Positions 9,494 through 23,283 of a stretch of 64,000 nucleotides of DNA are shown one piece after another; the first letter of the stretch is position 1, and each line of letters opens with the position of its first letter. Source of the stretch: Agreia sp. PsM10 (GTDB taxonomy: Bacteria > Actinomycetota > Actinomycetes > Actinomycetales > Microbacteriaceae). The stretch lies in assembly GCF_030433855.1 (NCBI RefSeq), contig NZ_JARUXC010000003.1, forward strand, positions 248,001 to 312,000, written 5' to 3'. The notes beneath the pieces are model-generated. The model had not been told where the DNA came from. It searched no databases and was given only the letters and a program-made list of their open reading frames with translations. Made by a program: the position numbers and the translations under genes.

Positions 9494-10690
9494 CTAGATG
9501 CGCGCTGCGGCCTGCAGCTCGGCGACCCGGTCGAGTCGCTCCCACGTGAAGTCGGGGAGTTCGCGACCGAAGTGGCCGTATGTCGCCGTGGCGCCGTAGA
9601 TGGGACGCAGCAGGTCGAGGTGCTGGATGATGGCCGCCGGGCGCAGGTCGAACACCTCGGTGATGGCCTCGATGATGCGGTCGTCGGGCAGCTTGCCCGT
9701 TCCGAAGGTCTCGACGTAGAGGCCGACCGGTGCGGCCTTTCCGATGGCGTACGCGACCTGCACTTCGAGTCTGTCGGCGAAACCTGCGGCGACCGCGTTC
9801 TTCGCCACCCAGCGCATGGCGTACGCCGCCGAACGGTCGACCTTCGACGGGTCTTTTCCGCTGAAGGCGCCGCCGCCGTGGCGGGACGCTCCCCCGTAGG
9901 TGTCGACGATGATCTTGCGGCCCGTGAGCCCGGCATCGCCCTGCGGGCCTCCCACCACGAACCGGCCGGTGGGGTTGATGAGGAAGTTCGCCGAGCGGGA
10001 GTCGAGGTCGCTCGCCGCGAGCACGGGCTTGATGACCAGCTCTTCGATGTCGTGGAAGAGGTCGGCGTTGGTCACCGACTCGGTGTGCTGCGTCGAGAGC
10101 ACCACCGTCTCGATGGTCTTCGGAACGATGCCGTCGTAGCCGATGGTGACCTGGGTCTTGCCGTCGGGGCGCAGGTAGCCGAGCTCGCCGGTCTTGCGGA
10201 CCTCGGCGAGGCGTTCGGCCAGGCGGTGCGCCAGCCAGATCGGCAGCGGCATGAGCTGCGGCGTCTCGGTGGTGGCGAATCCGAACATGATGCCCTGGTC
10301 GCCGGCGCCCTGCAGGTCGAAGGGATCGCTGCGCGTCTCGCCCTGGCGGTTCTCCCAGGCGTTGTCGACCCCGGCCGCGATCTCGGGCGACTGGGCGCCG
10401 ATCGACACCGACACCCCGCAACTCGCACCGTCGAAGCCGACGTCGCTCGAGGTGTAGCCGATCGACGACACCTTCTCGCGCACGATCGTGGGGATGTCGA
10501 CGTAGCCCGAGGTGGTGACCTCTCCGGCGACGTGAACGAGGCCGGTCGTGACGAGCGTCTCGACGGCGACGCGGCTCGCCGGGTCGACCTCGAGGAGCGC
10601 GTCGAGGATGCTGTCGGAGATCTGGTCGCAGATCTTGTCGGGGTGTCCTTCGGTGACGGACTCGGACGTGAAGAGGCGAAGGCTCGTCAT
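9494..10690 (-). CDS. metK: S-adenosylmethionine synthetase
   Basis: MetK makes S-adenosylmethionine from methionine and ATP. The protein has 398 residues, normal length. Signatures include the N-terminal [16 protein letters not shown], the [12 protein letters not shown] loop and [19 protein letters not shown]. The start ATG 10690 overlaps the coaBC stop by 4 bp, and priA follows within a few bases. No SAM riboswitch can exist in front of it, because the upstream sequence is coaBC coding; expression must come from the coaBC or rpoZ side. Confidence 0.97.
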   Translation of the reverse strand: MTSLRLFTSESVTEGHPDKICDQISDSILDALLEVDPASRVAVETLVTTGLVHVAGEVTTSGYVDIPTIVREKVSSIGYTSSDVGFDGASCGVSVSIGAQSPEIAAGVDNAWENRQGETRSDPFDLQGAGDQGIMFGFATTETPQLMPLPIWLAHRLAERLAEVRKTGELGYLRPDGKTQVTIGYDGIVPKTIETVVLSTQHTESVTNADLFHDIEELVIKPVLAASDLDSRSANFLINPTGRFVVGGPQGDAGLTGRKIIVDTYGGASRHGGGAFSGKDPSKVDRSAAYAMRWVAKNAVAAGFADRLEVQVAYAIGKAAPVGLYVETFGTGKLPDDRIIEAITEVFDLRPAAIIQHLDLLRPIYGATATYGHFGRELPDFTWERLDRVAELQAAARI

Positions 10691-11961
10691 GGTGCTCCAG
10701 GGATTTCTGAGGGTGTGCGGTGCCTGTCTTCGAGCAGTCGCCCGGCAAGCACAGACAGGATCTCATCGGCCACCGACAGCTTGCTGCCCCGGGCCTCGAT
10801 CACTATAGACCCGGCCCGGTCGAGGACCGTCACGGTGTTTCCCTCCGTTGCGAAGCCCTCCGTCCAGCCGACCCGGTTGACGACGAGGTAGTCGCAGCCC
10901 TTGCGGGCGATCTTGGCGCGGCCCAGCTCGAGGAGTGCGGCGTCGGTGTCGGCGGTCTCGGCGGCGAAACCCACGACGAGCTGGTCGGCGCGGGCGTGCG
11001 AGGCGAGGGCCGCGAGCACGTCGGGGTTCTTGACGAGCTCGAGGGTCATCGCGTCGCCCAGCGACTCTTTCTTGAGCTTGGCGTTCGAGACGGCGGCCGG
11101 GCGATAGTCGGCGACGGCGGCGGCCATGATGATGACGTCGTGCGAGGCGGCGGCCGAGTCCATGGCCGTCGCCAGCTCGGCGGTGGTCTCGACGGAGACG
11201 ACCTCGACGCCGTCGGGAACGGGCACTTCGAGGTGCGCCGCCACCAGGGTTACCTCGGCGCCTCGGGCGGCCGCCGCGCGGGCGAGGGCGGTTCCCTGGC
11301 GACCGCTCGAGCGATTGCCGATGAAACGGACGGGATCGAGCGGCTCGCGGGTTCCGCCGGCCGAGATGAGCACCCGCACGCCGGTCAGGTCGCCGTCGGA
11401 TGCGACCGGCGCCGCGGCGGCCGCGACGGCCAGGGATGCGGCCACGATCTCGTCGACCTCGGCCATCCGACCGGCGCCAGAATCGGTGCCGGTGAGCTGG
11501 CCGCTCGCCGGCCCCACGAAGTGGATGCCCCGCGATGCCAGCGTGGCGGCGTTGGCCACCGTCGCGGCGTTCTGCCACATCTCGGTGTGCATGGCCGGGG
11601 CGACGACGATGGGCGCCTTCGAGGCGAGCACGGTGTTTCCGAGCAGATCGTCGGCGAGGCCCGCCGCCATCTTGGCCAGGGAGTTGGCCGTGGCAGGGGC
11701 TATCACGATGAGGTCGGCGGACTGTCCGATCGAGACGTGCCGCACCTCGGCCACGGCCTCGTAGAGATCGGTGTGCACGATGTTGCGGGAGATGGCCTCG
11801 AGGGTGGGCTTGCCGACGAATCGGAGGGCGTGCTCCGTGGCGACGACCTGGACGTCGTGGCCCGCCAGCACGAATGCCCGCACGACGCCCACGGCCTTGT
11901 ACGCCGCGATGCCGCCGGTGATGCCCACGACGATGCGCAGGCGCTTCTGCGGTTCTGTCAC
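10687..11961 (-). CDS. coaBC: Bifunctional phosphopantothenoylcysteine decarboxylase/synthetase
   Basis: CoaBC carries out two consecutive steps of coenzyme A synthesis: ligation of cysteine to 4'-phosphopantothenate, then decarboxylation. The 424-residue protein is normal for the fusion. The N-terminal flavoprotein part (about 1-195) shows [12 protein letters not shown], the [10 protein letters not shown] motif and the [13 protein letters not shown] stretch. The C-terminal synthetase part shows [22 protein letters not shown]-type sequence and KLKKES. It follows rpoZ after a 116-bp gap containing a strong hairpin, so it may have its own promoter or depend on read-through. Confidence 0.94.
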   Translation of the reverse strand: MTEPQKRLRIVVGITGGIAAYKAVGVVRAFVLAGHDVQVVATEHALRFVGKPTLEAISRNIVHTDLYEAVAEVRHVSIGQSADLIVIAPATANSLAKMAAGLADDLLGNTVLASKAPIVVAPAMHTEMWQNAATVANAATLASRGIHFVGPASGQLTGTDSGAGRMAEVDEIVAASLAVAAAAAPVASDGDLTGVRVLISAGGTREPLDPVRFIGNRSSGRQGTALARAAAARGAEVTLVAAHLEVPVPDGVEVVSVETTAELATAMDSAAASHDVIIMAAAVADYRPAAVSNAKLKKESLGDAMTLELVKNPDVLAALASHARADQLVVGFAAETADTDAALLELGRAKIARKGCDYLVVNRVGWTEGFATEGNTVTVLDRAGSIVIEARGSKLSVADEILSVLAGRLLEDRHRTPSEIPGAP

Positions 11962-12009
11962 GTCAGTTCTGCCCCTTCGACGAGAAAGCCGGTGCCGTTA
12001 ACGAACGAA

Positions 12010-12061
12010 TCCGTTCCCCGGCCGTGGGGGCGTGCACCCTCACGACAGCCCGGGGAACGGA
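12010..12061 (-). terminator. Long hairpin downstream of rpoZ, probable terminator
   Basis: A 12-bp inverted repeat (TCCGTTCCCCGG with CCGGGGAACGGA) encloses a second, smaller inverted repeat built on CGTGAGGG and CCCCCACG. On the minus strand the hairpin is followed by ATTCGTTCGTT, which is only weakly T-rich. It begins 16 bases after the rpoZ stop. It probably ends or attenuates transcription between rpoZ and coaBC. Confidence 0.6.
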
Positions 12062-12077
12062 GCTGCATTCGCTGCTG

Positions 12078-12341
12078 TTATTCGGTGGCCGCGATGGGCT
12101 TGACCGTGAGCTTGTCCTCGTTGATCTCGTGCATCGCGACCGAGAGGGGCTTGTCGTCGATGGTCGAGTCGACCAGCGGTCCGACGTTGTCGAAGAGGCT
12201 TCCCTCATGCAGGTCTGCGTAGTAGTCGTTGATCTGCCGAGCGCGCTTCGACGCGAAGATCACGAGCGCGTACTTGGATTCAACCTTCGACAGCAGTTCG
12301 TCGATGGGGGGATCGATGATGCCCTGTGCCCTGTTGACCAT
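12078..12341 (-). CDS. rpoZ: RNA polymerase omega subunit
   Basis: Omega helps RNA polymerase assembly by clamping the beta' subunit. The protein has 87 residues. The conserved actinobacterial core is clear: [32 protein letters not shown], written here in parts as [28 protein letters not shown] and the C-terminal [13 protein letters not shown] 12341 is the first residue of this conserved stretch, so the longer open frame upstream was not used. It follows gmk in the usual actinobacterial order gmk-rpoZ-coaBC-metK. Confidence 0.95.
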   Translation of the reverse strand: MVNRAQGIIDPPIDELLSKVESKYALVIFASKRARQINDYYADLHEGSLFDNVGPLVDSTIDDKPLSVAMHEINEDKLTVKPIAATE

Positions 12342-12469
12342 GGTGATACTCCTTGATTGGCCTCGCCGGCCGGATTGAGAAAAGATCGTGCGGTGACGTG
12401 CGGCTTCACCGTGCACAAGTAGACAAGTCTACCTCGGATTGGCCGCCGACCACTCGGATCTGTCGCTGA

Positions 12470-13351
12470 TCACTGCATGAGCTCCACGACGTCGCGTGCG
12501 GCGGCCTCGACATCGTTGTTCACGATGAGGTAGTCGAACTCGTTCTGGGCCGCCAGCTCGACCTCGGCGGTCGCGAGACGTCGCTCCTGCTCCTCGGGCG
12601 ATTCCGTTCCCCGACCCGTGAGCCGGCGGACGAGCTCCGCCCAGCTCGGCGGGAGCAGGAAAACCAGGCGTGCCTCCGGCATGGCCGCTCGAACCTGCCT
12701 GGCGCCCTGGATGTCGATCTCGAGCAGCACGCTCCTGCCCTCGGCCAGCGCCTTGTCGATCGGGGCGCGGGGCGTGCCGTACCGCGACGAGTTGTGCACG
12801 ACGGCCCATTCGAGGAACTCGCCGGCCTCGATCATGCGGTCGAATTCGGCATCGTCGACGAAGTAGTAGCTCACGCCGTCGACCTCGCCCGGGCGTGGGG
12901 CCCGTGTCGTGGCGGACACCGAGAGGAGCACGCCGGGCACGTTCTCGCGGATCCACGTCGACACCGTTCCCTTGCCCACCGCCGTGGGGCCGGCGAGCAC
13001 GACGAGTCGCGAGGCCTTCTCGTCGCCCGTGAACGGCGCCCGCTTCAGCAGGTACTCGCGCAGGCGGTCGCGCTGGAGCGCGCCCAGTCCGCCCAGACGC
13101 TTGCTGGGAGAGATCGACAGCCGCTCGATCACGCGTTCGATGCGCACCCGACCGAGTCCCGGGATGCCCTGGAGCAGCTCGGTCACCCGCATGCCGGCCT
13201 CGAGGCTGTCGGGATGCTTCGAGGCGCGATCGAGGACGCCGGTCGCGCTGCGACGCTGCTCGGTCACCGCCTTCTTGATGGCGGCCCGGGCGCGTCGGGC
13301 GGCGATGGCCGCCCGGGAGCCCGCGGCGCGGTCGACGTCGGGAACGGTCAT
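12470..13351 (-). CDS. gmk: Guanylate kinase with N-terminal mIHF-like DNA-binding domain
   Basis: Guanylate kinase phosphorylates GMP to GDP. At 293 residues the protein is about 100 longer than usual. Residues 112-293 are the kinase: P-loop GPTAVGKGT (121-129), [20 protein letters not shown] with the GMP-binding site, and DIQGARQV. Residues 1-102 are different: a basic helix rich in R/A/K, then [21 protein letters not shown] and [14 protein letters not shown]. These match the actinobacterial integration host factor (mIHF), which is normally a separate gene directly upstream of gmk. The reading frame is continuous with no internal stop. The gene ends in a 4-bp overlap with pyrF upstream. Confidence 0.9.
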   Translation of the reverse strand: MTVPDVDRAAGSRAAIAARRARAAIKKAVTEQRRSATGVLDRASKHPDSLEAGMRVTELLQGIPGLGRVRIERVIERLSISPSKRLGGLGALQRDRLREYLLKRAPFTGDEKASRLVVLAGPTAVGKGTVSTWIRENVPGVLLSVSATTRAPRPGEVDGVSYYFVDDAEFDRMIEAGEFLEWAVVHNSSRYGTPRAPIDKALAEGRSVLLEIDIQGARQVRAAMPEARLVFLLPPSWAELVRRLTGRGTESPEEQERRLATAEVELAAQNEFDYLIVNNDVEAAARDVVELMQ

Positions 13352-14234
13352 GACAGTGCTCCGGATAGTTGGCCCGCCTGGTCGGCGAGCGTGTCTGCGA
13401 GGGCGGATGGCCCCGCGGACAGGGCGGATCTGGACGTGCTCACGATCGTGCCCGCGGCGAGCGGGCCGTAGATCGAGCCGAGGTCGTCGAAGAGCGCCCC
13501 CTGGTGGCCGAAGCCGGGTGCGAGCACCGGCATCAGCGGCGCCCCCTCGGCGAGGGAGTGCACGTCGACGCCGTAGTCGAGGAGGTTCTTCGTTGCACCG
13601 AGCACGACTCCGATGCTACCGAGTGCCGGGGTGTCGACGTCGTCATCGCCGGCGATGACGTGCCGCCGGTTCCACTCGTCGATCTCCGTCGCGACGAGCC
13701 CGGCGACCGTCAGGTCTCCGCGTTCGGTCGCCGCGACCCGGGCCGTCTGAACCAACAGGGACTCCGGGTTCGAGGTGGCCGCGAGCACGAATGCGCCCTT
13801 GCCGTGCCGCTGGGCGAGGTCGAAGACTCCCCCGAGCGATCCGGTGCCCGCATACGCCGCGAGGGTCACGGCGTCTGCTTCGAGCGGCGAACCAGGCGTC
13901 AGCCAGGCGTCGCCGTAGGCGTCGACGCTGGATCCGATATCGCCCCGTTTCGCGTCCGCGATCACCAGGAGCCCTGCCTGCCTCGCCGCGGCGAGCACGT
14001 CCTCGAGGGCGGCGAAGCCGGCCGAGCCGAACACCTCGAAGAAGGCGACCTGGGGCTTCACGATTCCGATGGTTGCACTCGCGGCGTCCACGACCCTCAG
14101 CCCGAATTCGCGCAACCCGGCGGCCGTGCGCGGCAGGCCCCAGGCATCCAGGAGGAAGCCGTGGGGATCGATGCCGACGCACAGCCGACCGCGCTGCTCG
14201 ATGGTCGTGTGCAGCCGCTGGCCGAACGATCGGG

Positions 14235-14238
<4 letters not shown>
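13348..14238 (-). CDS. pyrF: Orotidine 5'-phosphate decarboxylase
   Basis: PyrF makes UMP from OMP, the last step of de novo pyrimidine synthesis. The 296-residue protein is the longer actinobacterial type; the catalytic tetrad motif appears as [12 protein letters not shown] near residue 98. It starts at GTG 14238, which overlaps the carB stop (GTGA), and it overlaps gmk by 4 bp at its own end. CarB, PyrF and Gmk are therefore likely to be translated in a coupled way. Confidence 0.94.
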
Positions 14239-17527
<3,289 letters not shown>

Positions 17528-17528
<1 letters not shown>

Positions 17529-18709
17529 TACTGGTTCTTTCCGTCGATGATGGAGTGGATCTCTGTCTGAGGCTCGCCCTTGTCGATCGCCAGCACCATG
17601 TCGCGGAAGCGGTCGAAGAGGTACATCGAGTCGTGCGGTCCCGCGGCCGCCTCGGGGTGGTACTGCACCGAGAAGGCGTCGATGTCGAGGCAGCGGATGC
17701 CCTCCACGACGTTGTCGTTCAGGCTGAGGTGGCTGACCTCGACCCGGCCGAAGCCGGCCGGGCTGTCGACGACGCCCTCGCGCGGCGCATCCACGGCGAA
17801 GCCATGGTTCTGGCTGGTGATCTCGACCTTGCCGGTGGTCTTGTCGAGCACCGGCTGGTTGATGCCCCGGTGGCCGAAGGGCAGCTTGTAGGTGCCGAAG
17901 CCGAGCGCGCGGCCGAGCAGCTGGTTGCCGAAGCAGATTCCGAAGTAGGGGATCTTCTCGGCCAGCACGTCGCGCAGCAGCTGCACGTGCCGCTCGGATG
18001 CCTCGGGGTCGCCGGGGCCGTTCGAGTAGAACAGGGCGCTCGGCTTGAGGGCGACCACCTCGTCGGTGGTGACCGACTCGGGCAGCACGACGACGTCGAA
18101 GCCGCGCTGCGCGAGGTAGCGCAGCGTCGACGTCTTCACGCCGAGGTCGAGAACCGCGACGCTGCCGACGCGCTCTCCGACGGCCTCGATCGTGTACTGC
18201 TCGGGGGTCGACACCTCGCTCGACAGGTTGCGGCCGGCCATGTCCTCCGCCGCCCGCACGATGGCGAGCTGCTCGGAGTCGCTCAGGTCGAAGTCGTCGC
18301 CGGAGAAGATGCCGGCGCGCATGGCGCCGAGCGAGCGGAGGTGCCGCGTGATGGCCCGTGTGTCGACGCCGGAGATGCCGACGATGCCGCCCGAGACGAG
18401 GTCGTCGTCGAGGCTGCGGGTGGCACGGTGATTGGAGACGACCCGGGAGGGGTCGCGCACGACGTAGCCCGCGACCCAGATCTTCGCCGACTCGAGGTCG
18501 TCGTCGTTCGTTCCCGTGTTGCCGATGTGGGGGGCGGTCTGCAGAACGATCTGCCCCGCGTAGGAGGGATCGCTGAGGGTCTCCTGGTATCCGGTCATGC
18601 CGGTGGCGAAGACCGCCTCGCCCAGGGTGCGCCCGCGGGCGCCATAGGCGCGTCCGGCGTAGCGTTTGCCGTCTTCGAGTACGAGGACGGCGGGTTCTGT
18701 TGAGATCAC
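17528..18709 (-). CDS. carA: Carbamoyl-phosphate synthase small subunit
   Basis: CarA is the glutaminase subunit that feeds ammonia to CarB. The predicted protein has 393 residues. The N-terminal domain begins [19 protein letters not shown] and has [17 protein letters not shown]. The C-terminal class I glutamine amidotransferase has the nucleophile in [16 protein letters not shown] and the His/Glu pair in [14 protein letters not shown]. The start GTG 18709 overlaps the stop of the preceding membrane protein gene (GTGA). Confidence 0.96.
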
Positions 18710-19254
18710 GCGAGGGATCCTTCCTGGTCTGGGGTGGAGAGGCCGTCTGGCGGCGCAAGGGCTGTGATCGCCTCGATGAGGCGGGAACTCTGGTCGGGAT
18801 TCTCTATGCGGAAGAAGCTCTCCACATCGGCCGCGGGGGTCTGGGCCTCGGACTCGAGAGTCCAGTCGAGGCGCACGAGGCCGCCTTCTTCGACGACCCG
18901 GTCGATCGTCCACGTCGATGTGCCCACCGACCGGATGCGATCGGCCCCGACGAAGACCTGCGGCTCGCCGGTCACGGCGATGAGAACGCCGGCGTCGAAG
19001 ACCGACACGGAGGCGCGCCCCCGGAAACCGAGACCGGGCAGGGTCACCCGGTCGAGTGGAGCGCCCGCCGTGGTCGTCGACACGTAGAGACCGGTGACGG
19101 CGACGCGCAGCTCGCCGAGCAGCTCGGCGGTGGGCACGGCTGCGGTCGACAGCGCCGACTGGCGCCGGCCGCGCGCGCGCCAGCCGAGCACCATGAGGAT
19201 CAGGAGCCCGATGACCCCGATGATGATGATCGAACCGGGCAGGATCCTATCCAC
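18706..19254 (-). CDS. Membrane-anchored PH-like domain protein of the pyr operon
   Basis: The function is unknown. The 182-residue protein has one N-terminal membrane span ([18 protein letters not shown], residues 8-25) and then a soluble domain rich in beta strand, with patterns such as [18 protein letters not shown] and TWTIDRVV. This resembles the PH-like proteins often encoded between pyrC and carA in actinobacteria. It overlaps pyrC by 8 bp and carA by 4 bp, so it is a true operon member. A regulatory or scaffolding role at the membrane is only a guess from context. Confidence 0.75.
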   Translation of the reverse strand: MDRILPGSIIIIGVIGLLILMVLGWRARGRRQSALSTAAVPTAELLGELRVAVTGLYVSTTTAGAPLDRVTLPGLGFRGRASVSVFDAGVLIAVTGEPQVFVGADRIRSVGTSTWTIDRVVEEGGLVRLDWTLESEAQTPAADVESFFRIENPDQSSRLIEAITALAPPDGLSTPDQEGSLA

Positions 19255-20584
19255 GGGTCACCCCCGCTGCCGCCGCGGCGGCGACCTCGGCCGCGTCGAC
19301 GACGACGCCATCGCGCACCGTCTGGTACCCGCGGTGCAGGGTGTGCCGCACGGAGCCGGGAAGGGTCATGCCGAGGTACGGGGAGTTGTGACTCTTGCCG
19401 GCGAGCCTGTCCCTCGAGAAGGCGCTCGACGACGCCGGGTCGACGAGCACGATGTTGGCGCTCGATCCGACCTCGAACGAGTGGCTGTGGCCCGAGAGAC
19501 GACCGATCGCGGCGGGTGCGTGCGACAGCACGCGGGCGACGTCGGACCAGCCGAGCAGCCCGGGGTCGACCAGTGCCGCCTGCACGACGGAGAGGGCGGA
19601 CTCCAGGCCGACCATGCCGAATGCGGCGTGATCCCACTCGCAGTCCTTGGCCTCCTCCGGGTGGGGTGCGTGATCGGTGGCGACGATGTCGATCGTGCCG
19701 TCGACGAGACCCTCGCGCAGGGCTCGCACGTCTTCGTCGCGACGCAGCGGCGGGTTCACCTTGTAGCGGGCGTCGTAGCTGCGGATCAGGTCTTCGGTGA
19801 GCAGCAGGTGGTGGGGGGTGACCTCGGCCGTGACCTCGATGCCGCGGGCCTTGGCCCAGCGCACGACGTCGACCGAGCCTGCTGTGGACACATGGCAGAT
19901 GTGCAGCCGGGCGCCGACGTGCTCGGCGAGCAGCACGTCGCGCGCGATGATCGACTCCTCGGCCACGGCGGGCCAGCCCTTGAGTCCCAGCTCGCTCGAG
20001 AGAGCGCCCTCGTTCATCTGGGCGTTCTCGGTGAGGCGCGGATCCTGGGCGTGCTGGGCCACGACGCCGTCGAAGGTCTTGACGTACTCGAGGGCGCGCC
20101 GCATGAGCAGGGAGTCGTGCACGCACTTGCCGTCGTCGGAGAAGACGCGCACGGCGGCGCGGGAATTGGCCATGGCCCCGATCTCGGAGAGCCGCTCGCC
20201 GGCGAGGCCGACGGTGACGGCGCCGATCGGGCGCACGGTGGCGTACCCCGCCGACTCCCCCAGCGCCTGAACCTGCTCGACGACACCGGCCGTGTCGGAC
20301 ACCGGCATGGTGTTCGCCATGGCGAACACGGCGGTGAATCCGCCCGCCGCGGCCGCCCGTGTGCCCGAGAGGACGGTCTCGCTCTGTTCGAAGCCGGGTT
20401 CGCGGAGGTGCGTGTGCAGGTCGACGAGACCCGGCAGCGCGACCAGGCCCGCGGCATCCAGAACCTGCGCGCCGGACGGCGTCGCGATCGCGGCGCCGCG
20501 TTCGGCGATGCGGCCGTCTGCCACGAGCAGATCGGTGGTCGTTCCATCGGGCAGGGTCGCCCCGCGGATGAGGGTCGTTGTCAT
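19247..20584 (-). CDS. pyrC: Dihydroorotase
   Basis: PyrC cyclises N-carbamoyl-aspartate to dihydroorotate. The 445-residue protein is a class I (long-form) dihydroorotase. Zinc ligands are visible at [11 protein letters not shown] (H57, H59), [19 protein letters not shown] and [16 protein letters not shown] also matches the family. It overlaps pyrB by 4 bp. The order pyrR-pyrB-pyrC is the standard actinobacterial one. Confidence 0.96.
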   Translation of the reverse strand: MTTTLIRGATLPDGTTTDLLVADGRIAERGAAIATPSGAQVLDAAGLVALPGLVDLHTHLREPGFEQSETVLSGTRAAAAGGFTAVFAMANTMPVSDTAGVVEQVQALGESAGYATVRPIGAVTVGLAGERLSEIGAMANSRAAVRVFSDDGKCVHDSLLMRRALEYVKTFDGVVAQHAQDPRLTENAQMNEGALSSELGLKGWPAVAEESIIARDVLLAEHVGARLHICHVSTAGSVDVVRWAKARGIEVTAEVTPHHLLLTEDLIRSYDARYKVNPPLRRDEDVRALREGLVDGTIDIVATDHAPHPEEAKDCEWDHAAFGMVGLESALSVVQAALVDPGLLGWSDVARVLSHAPAAIGRLSGHSHSFEVGSSANIVLVDPASSSAFSRDRLAGKSHNSPYLGMTLPGSVRHTLHRGYQTVRDGVVVDAAEVAAAAAAGVTRG

Positions 20585-21537
20585 GATCTGGCCTCCCGGT
20601 CGCCGGACAGCAGTGAATACAACACGGCCATGCGGATCGACACCCCGTTCGCCACCTGTTCGATCACGGTGGACTGCGCCGAATCGGCGGCACGAGACGA
20701 GATCTCGAGGCCGCGGTTCATGGGGCCGGGGTGCATGACAATGCTATCGGGGCGGAGCGCGAGGAGGCGGTCGTCGTCGAGCCCCCACTGGCGCGCGTAC
20801 TCGCGGGTCGTCGGGAAGAAGGCCGCGTTCATGCGCTCCTGCTGGATGCGCAGCATCATCACGACGTCGGGGCGCACCTCGGCGAGTGCGGCGTCGAGGT
20901 CGTAACGGATGTCCACCGGCCACGTCGATGCACCGACAGGAACCAGCGTCGCCGGCGCGACGAAGGTGACGTGGGCACCGAGCGTCTCGAGCAGCCACAG
21001 GTTCGACCGCGCCACCCGCGAGTGCAGCACGTCTCCGACGATCATCACGCCCACGCCGTCGAGATCGCGACCGCGCGCCGCGTCGCCATGGAGGCGCCGC
21101 CTCATCGTGAACGCATCGAGGAGCGCCTGGGTCGGGTGCTCGTGGGTGCCGTCGCCCGCGTTGACCACTCCGGCGTCGATCCAGCCGCTCTGGGCCAGCA
21201 CCTGCGGGGCGCCCGACGCCGAATGCCGGATGACGACGCCGTCGGCACCCATGGCGGCCAGGGTCTGCGCCGTGTCCTTGAGGCTCTCGCCCTTCGACAC
21301 GCTGGAGCCCTTGGCCGAGAAGTTGATCACGTCGGCCGAGAGGCGCTTGGCGGCCACCTCGAACGACGTGCGCGTGCGGGTCGAGTCCTCGAAGAAGAGG
21401 TTCACGACGGTCTTGCCGCGCAGGGTCGGGAGCTTCTTGACCTCGCGGTTCTGCACCTCGCTCATGTCCTCGGCGATGTCGAGCAGGGCGATGGCGTCGT
21501 CACGGAGCAGGTCCCGGGTCGAGAGCAGGTGCCTCAT
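20581..21537 (-). CDS. pyrB: Aspartate carbamoyltransferase catalytic subunit
   Basis: PyrB joins carbamoyl phosphate and aspartate, the committed pyrimidine step. The 318-residue protein shows the carbamoyl-phosphate site [13 protein letters not shown] (residues 48-60), the second-domain [13 protein letters not shown] and the C-terminal [14 protein letters not shown]. No pyrI regulatory chain is nearby, as expected for actinobacteria. It overlaps pyrR upstream and pyrC downstream by 4 bp each. Confidence 0.97.
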   Translation of the reverse strand: MRHLLSTRDLLRDDAIALLDIAEDMSEVQNREVKKLPTLRGKTVVNLFFEDSTRTRTSFEVAAKRLSADVINFSAKGSSVSKGESLKDTAQTLAAMGADGVVIRHSASGAPQVLAQSGWIDAGVVNAGDGTHEHPTQALLDAFTMRRRLHGDAARGRDLDGVGVMIVGDVLHSRVARSNLWLLETLGAHVTFVAPATLVPVGASTWPVDIRYDLDAALAEVRPDVVMMLRIQQERMNAAFFPTTREYARQWGLDDDRLLALRPDSIVMHPGPMNRGLEISSRAADSAQSTVIEQVANGVSIRMAVLYSLLSGDREARS

Positions 21538-22085
21538 GCGCCGGCCCCCGTCGTGAGGTCGATGCTGACCTCTTCGCTGCCGTCGACCTCGGCGAGCCGC
21601 ACATTGATGCGCTCGTCGGTGGAGCTCGGCAGGTTCTTGCCCACGAAGTCGGCCCGGATCGGCAGTTCGCGGTGGCCCCGGTCGACGAGCACGGCGAGCC
21701 GCACGGCCCGGGGACGTCCGAGGTCGCCGATGGCGTCGAGCGCTGCCCGGATGGTGCGGCCGGAGTAGAGCACGTCGTCGATGAGCACGACCGTCTTGCC
21801 GTCGATGCCCCCCGAGGGAACGCGGGTGCGTTGCGGTGCGCGAGTCGGGTGATGCGCGAGGTCGTCGCGGTACATCGTGACGTCGAGCGAGCCCACGAGA
21901 TCGGCGGGCGCTCCCGGTTCGATCTGTCGGATCTGGGCCCCGATCCTCTCGGCGAGCACCACACCGCGGGTGGGGATGCCGAGGATGACGAGGTCGCGCG
22001 GTCCCCGGTTGGACTCGAGGATCTCGTGGGAGATCCGAGTCAACGCCCGGGCTATGTCAGAGTTCTGCAGCACGATTCGAGCCAC
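21534..22085 (-). CDS. pyrR: Bifunctional pyr operon regulator / uracil phosphoribosyltransferase
   Basis: PyrR binds pyr mRNA in response to UMP/UTP and has uracil phosphoribosyltransferase activity. The PRPP-binding motif is [20 protein letters not shown], and the N-terminus [21 protein letters not shown] matches the family. GTG 22085 was chosen because AAGGAGG lies 8 bases upstream and the protein begins at the conserved region; the open frame to 22145 adds about 20 unconserved residues that run through the leader hairpin. The protein is 183 residues. It heads the pyrR-B-C-x-carA-carB-pyrF unit. Confidence 0.93.
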   Translation of the reverse strand: MARIVLQNSDIARALTRISHEILESNRGPRDLVILGIPTRGVVLAERIGAQIRQIEPGAPADLVGSLDVTMYRDDLAHHPTRAPQRTRVPSGGIDGKTVVLIDDVLYSGRTIRAALDAIGDLGRPRAVRLAVLVDRGHRELPIRADFVGKNLPSSTDERINVRLAEVDGSEEVSIDLTTGAGA

Positions 22086-22093
22086 GATCCTGA

Positions 22094-22118
22094 CCTCCTT
22101 CCCCGTCTCACAGGACGG
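22094..22118 (-). promoter_or_regulatory. PyrR-binding-loop-like hairpin next to the pyrR ribosome binding site
   Basis: On the minus strand a 5-bp stem CCGUC/GACGG (22103-22118) closes a hexaloop CUGUGA, and two bases later comes the Shine-Dalgarno AAGGAGG (22094-22100) of pyrR. The loop fits the CNGNGA hexaloop recognised by PyrR in Bacillus pyr leaders. No terminator/antiterminator pair follows, so control would be by blocking translation, as described for mycobacterial pyrR leaders. Reading of this element is from pattern only. Confidence 0.65.
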
Positions 22119-22204
22119 ATGGTTAAAGGATGTCTGTTGCGTCACCGAGCCTAGCAGGCGGCGCCGACCCTCGGCCGGCCACCGCCCGCGTCAGGCCGCG
22201 GCGC

Positions 22205-22618
22205 TCACCCCTTCGACTGGTGAACGCGGCCGAGGATGCCGTTGAGGAAGCTGCCGGAATCGTCGGTGCTGAGCAGTTTGGCGGCGTCGACGGCCTCGTT
22301 GATCGCCACCCCGTCGGGGACGTCGTCGTTGAAGAGGACCTCCCAGATGCCGATGCGCAGGAGCGCACGGTCGATGATGGGCATGCGGGCCAGGGTCCAG
22401 CCCTGCGCATACGTCTCGATCAGTTCGTCGATCTCGTCGCCGTGGTCGACGATGCCGTCGATGATCTCTCGCGCGTAGAGCCAGGAGGCCTCGCGGGCGG
22501 GCTCGCTCAGCGCCCGGGTCGCCTCGGCGGCGAGGGCCTCGTTGATCGAGATCTGCCGCACGTCGGCGGCGTACAGCACGTCGAGGGCGCGCTTTCGAGC
22601 TTTGGTGCGTGCGCTCAT
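22205..22618 (-). CDS. nusB: Transcription antitermination factor NusB
   Basis: NusB binds boxA RNA with NusE (S10) and supports antitermination of rRNA transcription. The 137-residue protein is all-helical, with the family N-terminus ARTKARKRALDVLYAAD and the C-terminal LRIGIWEVLFNDDVPDGVAINEAVDAAK region. It lies 18 bp after efp and is followed by the pyrR leader. efp-nusB is a common pair in Gram-positive bacteria. Confidence 0.95.
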   Translation of the reverse strand: MSARTKARKRALDVLYAADVRQISINEALAAEATRALSEPAREASWLYAREIIDGIVDHGDEIDELIETYAQGWTLARMPIIDRALLRIGIWEVLFNDDVPDGVAINEAVDAAKLLSTDDSGSFLNGILGRVHQSKG

Positions 22619-22636
22619 GTCGGGTGCCGGTCCGGG

Positions 22637-23200
22637 TCAGTCGTTCACGCGGCCGAGGTAGTCCCCCGTGCGTGTGTCGACCTTGACGCGGGTGCCCTGC
22701 TCGAGGAAGAGGGGAACCTGGATCTGGTAGCCGGTCTCGACGGTGGCGGGCTTGGTGCCGCCGGTCGAACGGTCGCCCTGAAGGCCCGGCTCGGTGTAGG
22801 TGATCTCGAGCGTCACCGATGCGGGGAGCTCGACGTAGAGGGGCAGGCCCTCGTTCAGCGCGACGGTGACGGCCTGGTTCTCGAGCATGAAGTTGGCGGC
22901 GTCTCCGACGACGGCCTCGGTCACGGTGAGCTGGTCGTAGTCGGCGGTGTCCATGAAGACGAAGTCGTTGCCGTCTTTGTACAGGTACTGGAAGTCGCGA
23001 CGGTCGACGTTGGCGGTCTCGATCTTGGCGCCCGCGTTGAACGTCTTGTCGACGACCTTGCCGGTGAGAACGTTCTTCATCTTCGTGCGCACGAATGCGC
23101 CGCCCTTGCCCGGCTTGACGTGCTGGAAGTCGATGACCGCCCAGAGCTGGCCGTCGATCTTGAGGACGGCGCCGTTTCTGATGTCGCTGGTTGAAGCCAT
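22637..23200 (-). CDS. efp: Translation elongation factor P
   Basis: EF-P relieves ribosome stalling at proline stretches. The 187-residue protein has three beta-barrel domains. The tip loop of domain I reads [17 protein letters not shown], with the lysine at the position that is modified in other bacteria. The family end motif GDYLGRVND is present. ATG 23200 is the canonical start ([17 protein letters not shown]); the long open frame upstream overlaps aroQ. No efpA-type modifying enzyme (EpmA) is seen here. Confidence 0.97.
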   Translation of the reverse strand: MASTSDIRNGAVLKIDGQLWAVIDFQHVKPGKGGAFVRTKMKNVLTGKVVDKTFNAGAKIETANVDRRDFQYLYKDGNDFVFMDTADYDQLTVTEAVVGDAANFMLENQAVTVALNEGLPLYVELPASVTLEITYTEPGLQGDRSTGGTKPATVETGYQIQVPLFLEQGTRVKVDTRTGDYLGRVND

Positions 23201-23283
23201 GGAAAAACTGTTCCGTTCGAGTGAAGAATTGTGCGGGCGCGGAAATTGACCCTCAGTGAGTGTACCGTCCCCCGCATCGGGGC

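Noticed and set aside
10687-10760. SAM riboswitch upstream of metK
   Set aside because: The upstream sequence is coaBC coding with a 4-bp overlap, leaving no leader.
7707-10766. 1019-codon minus-strand frame overlapping priA and metK
   Set aside because: It is Arg/Pro-rich translation in the wrong frame of two clear genes, a usual artefact of high-GC DNA.
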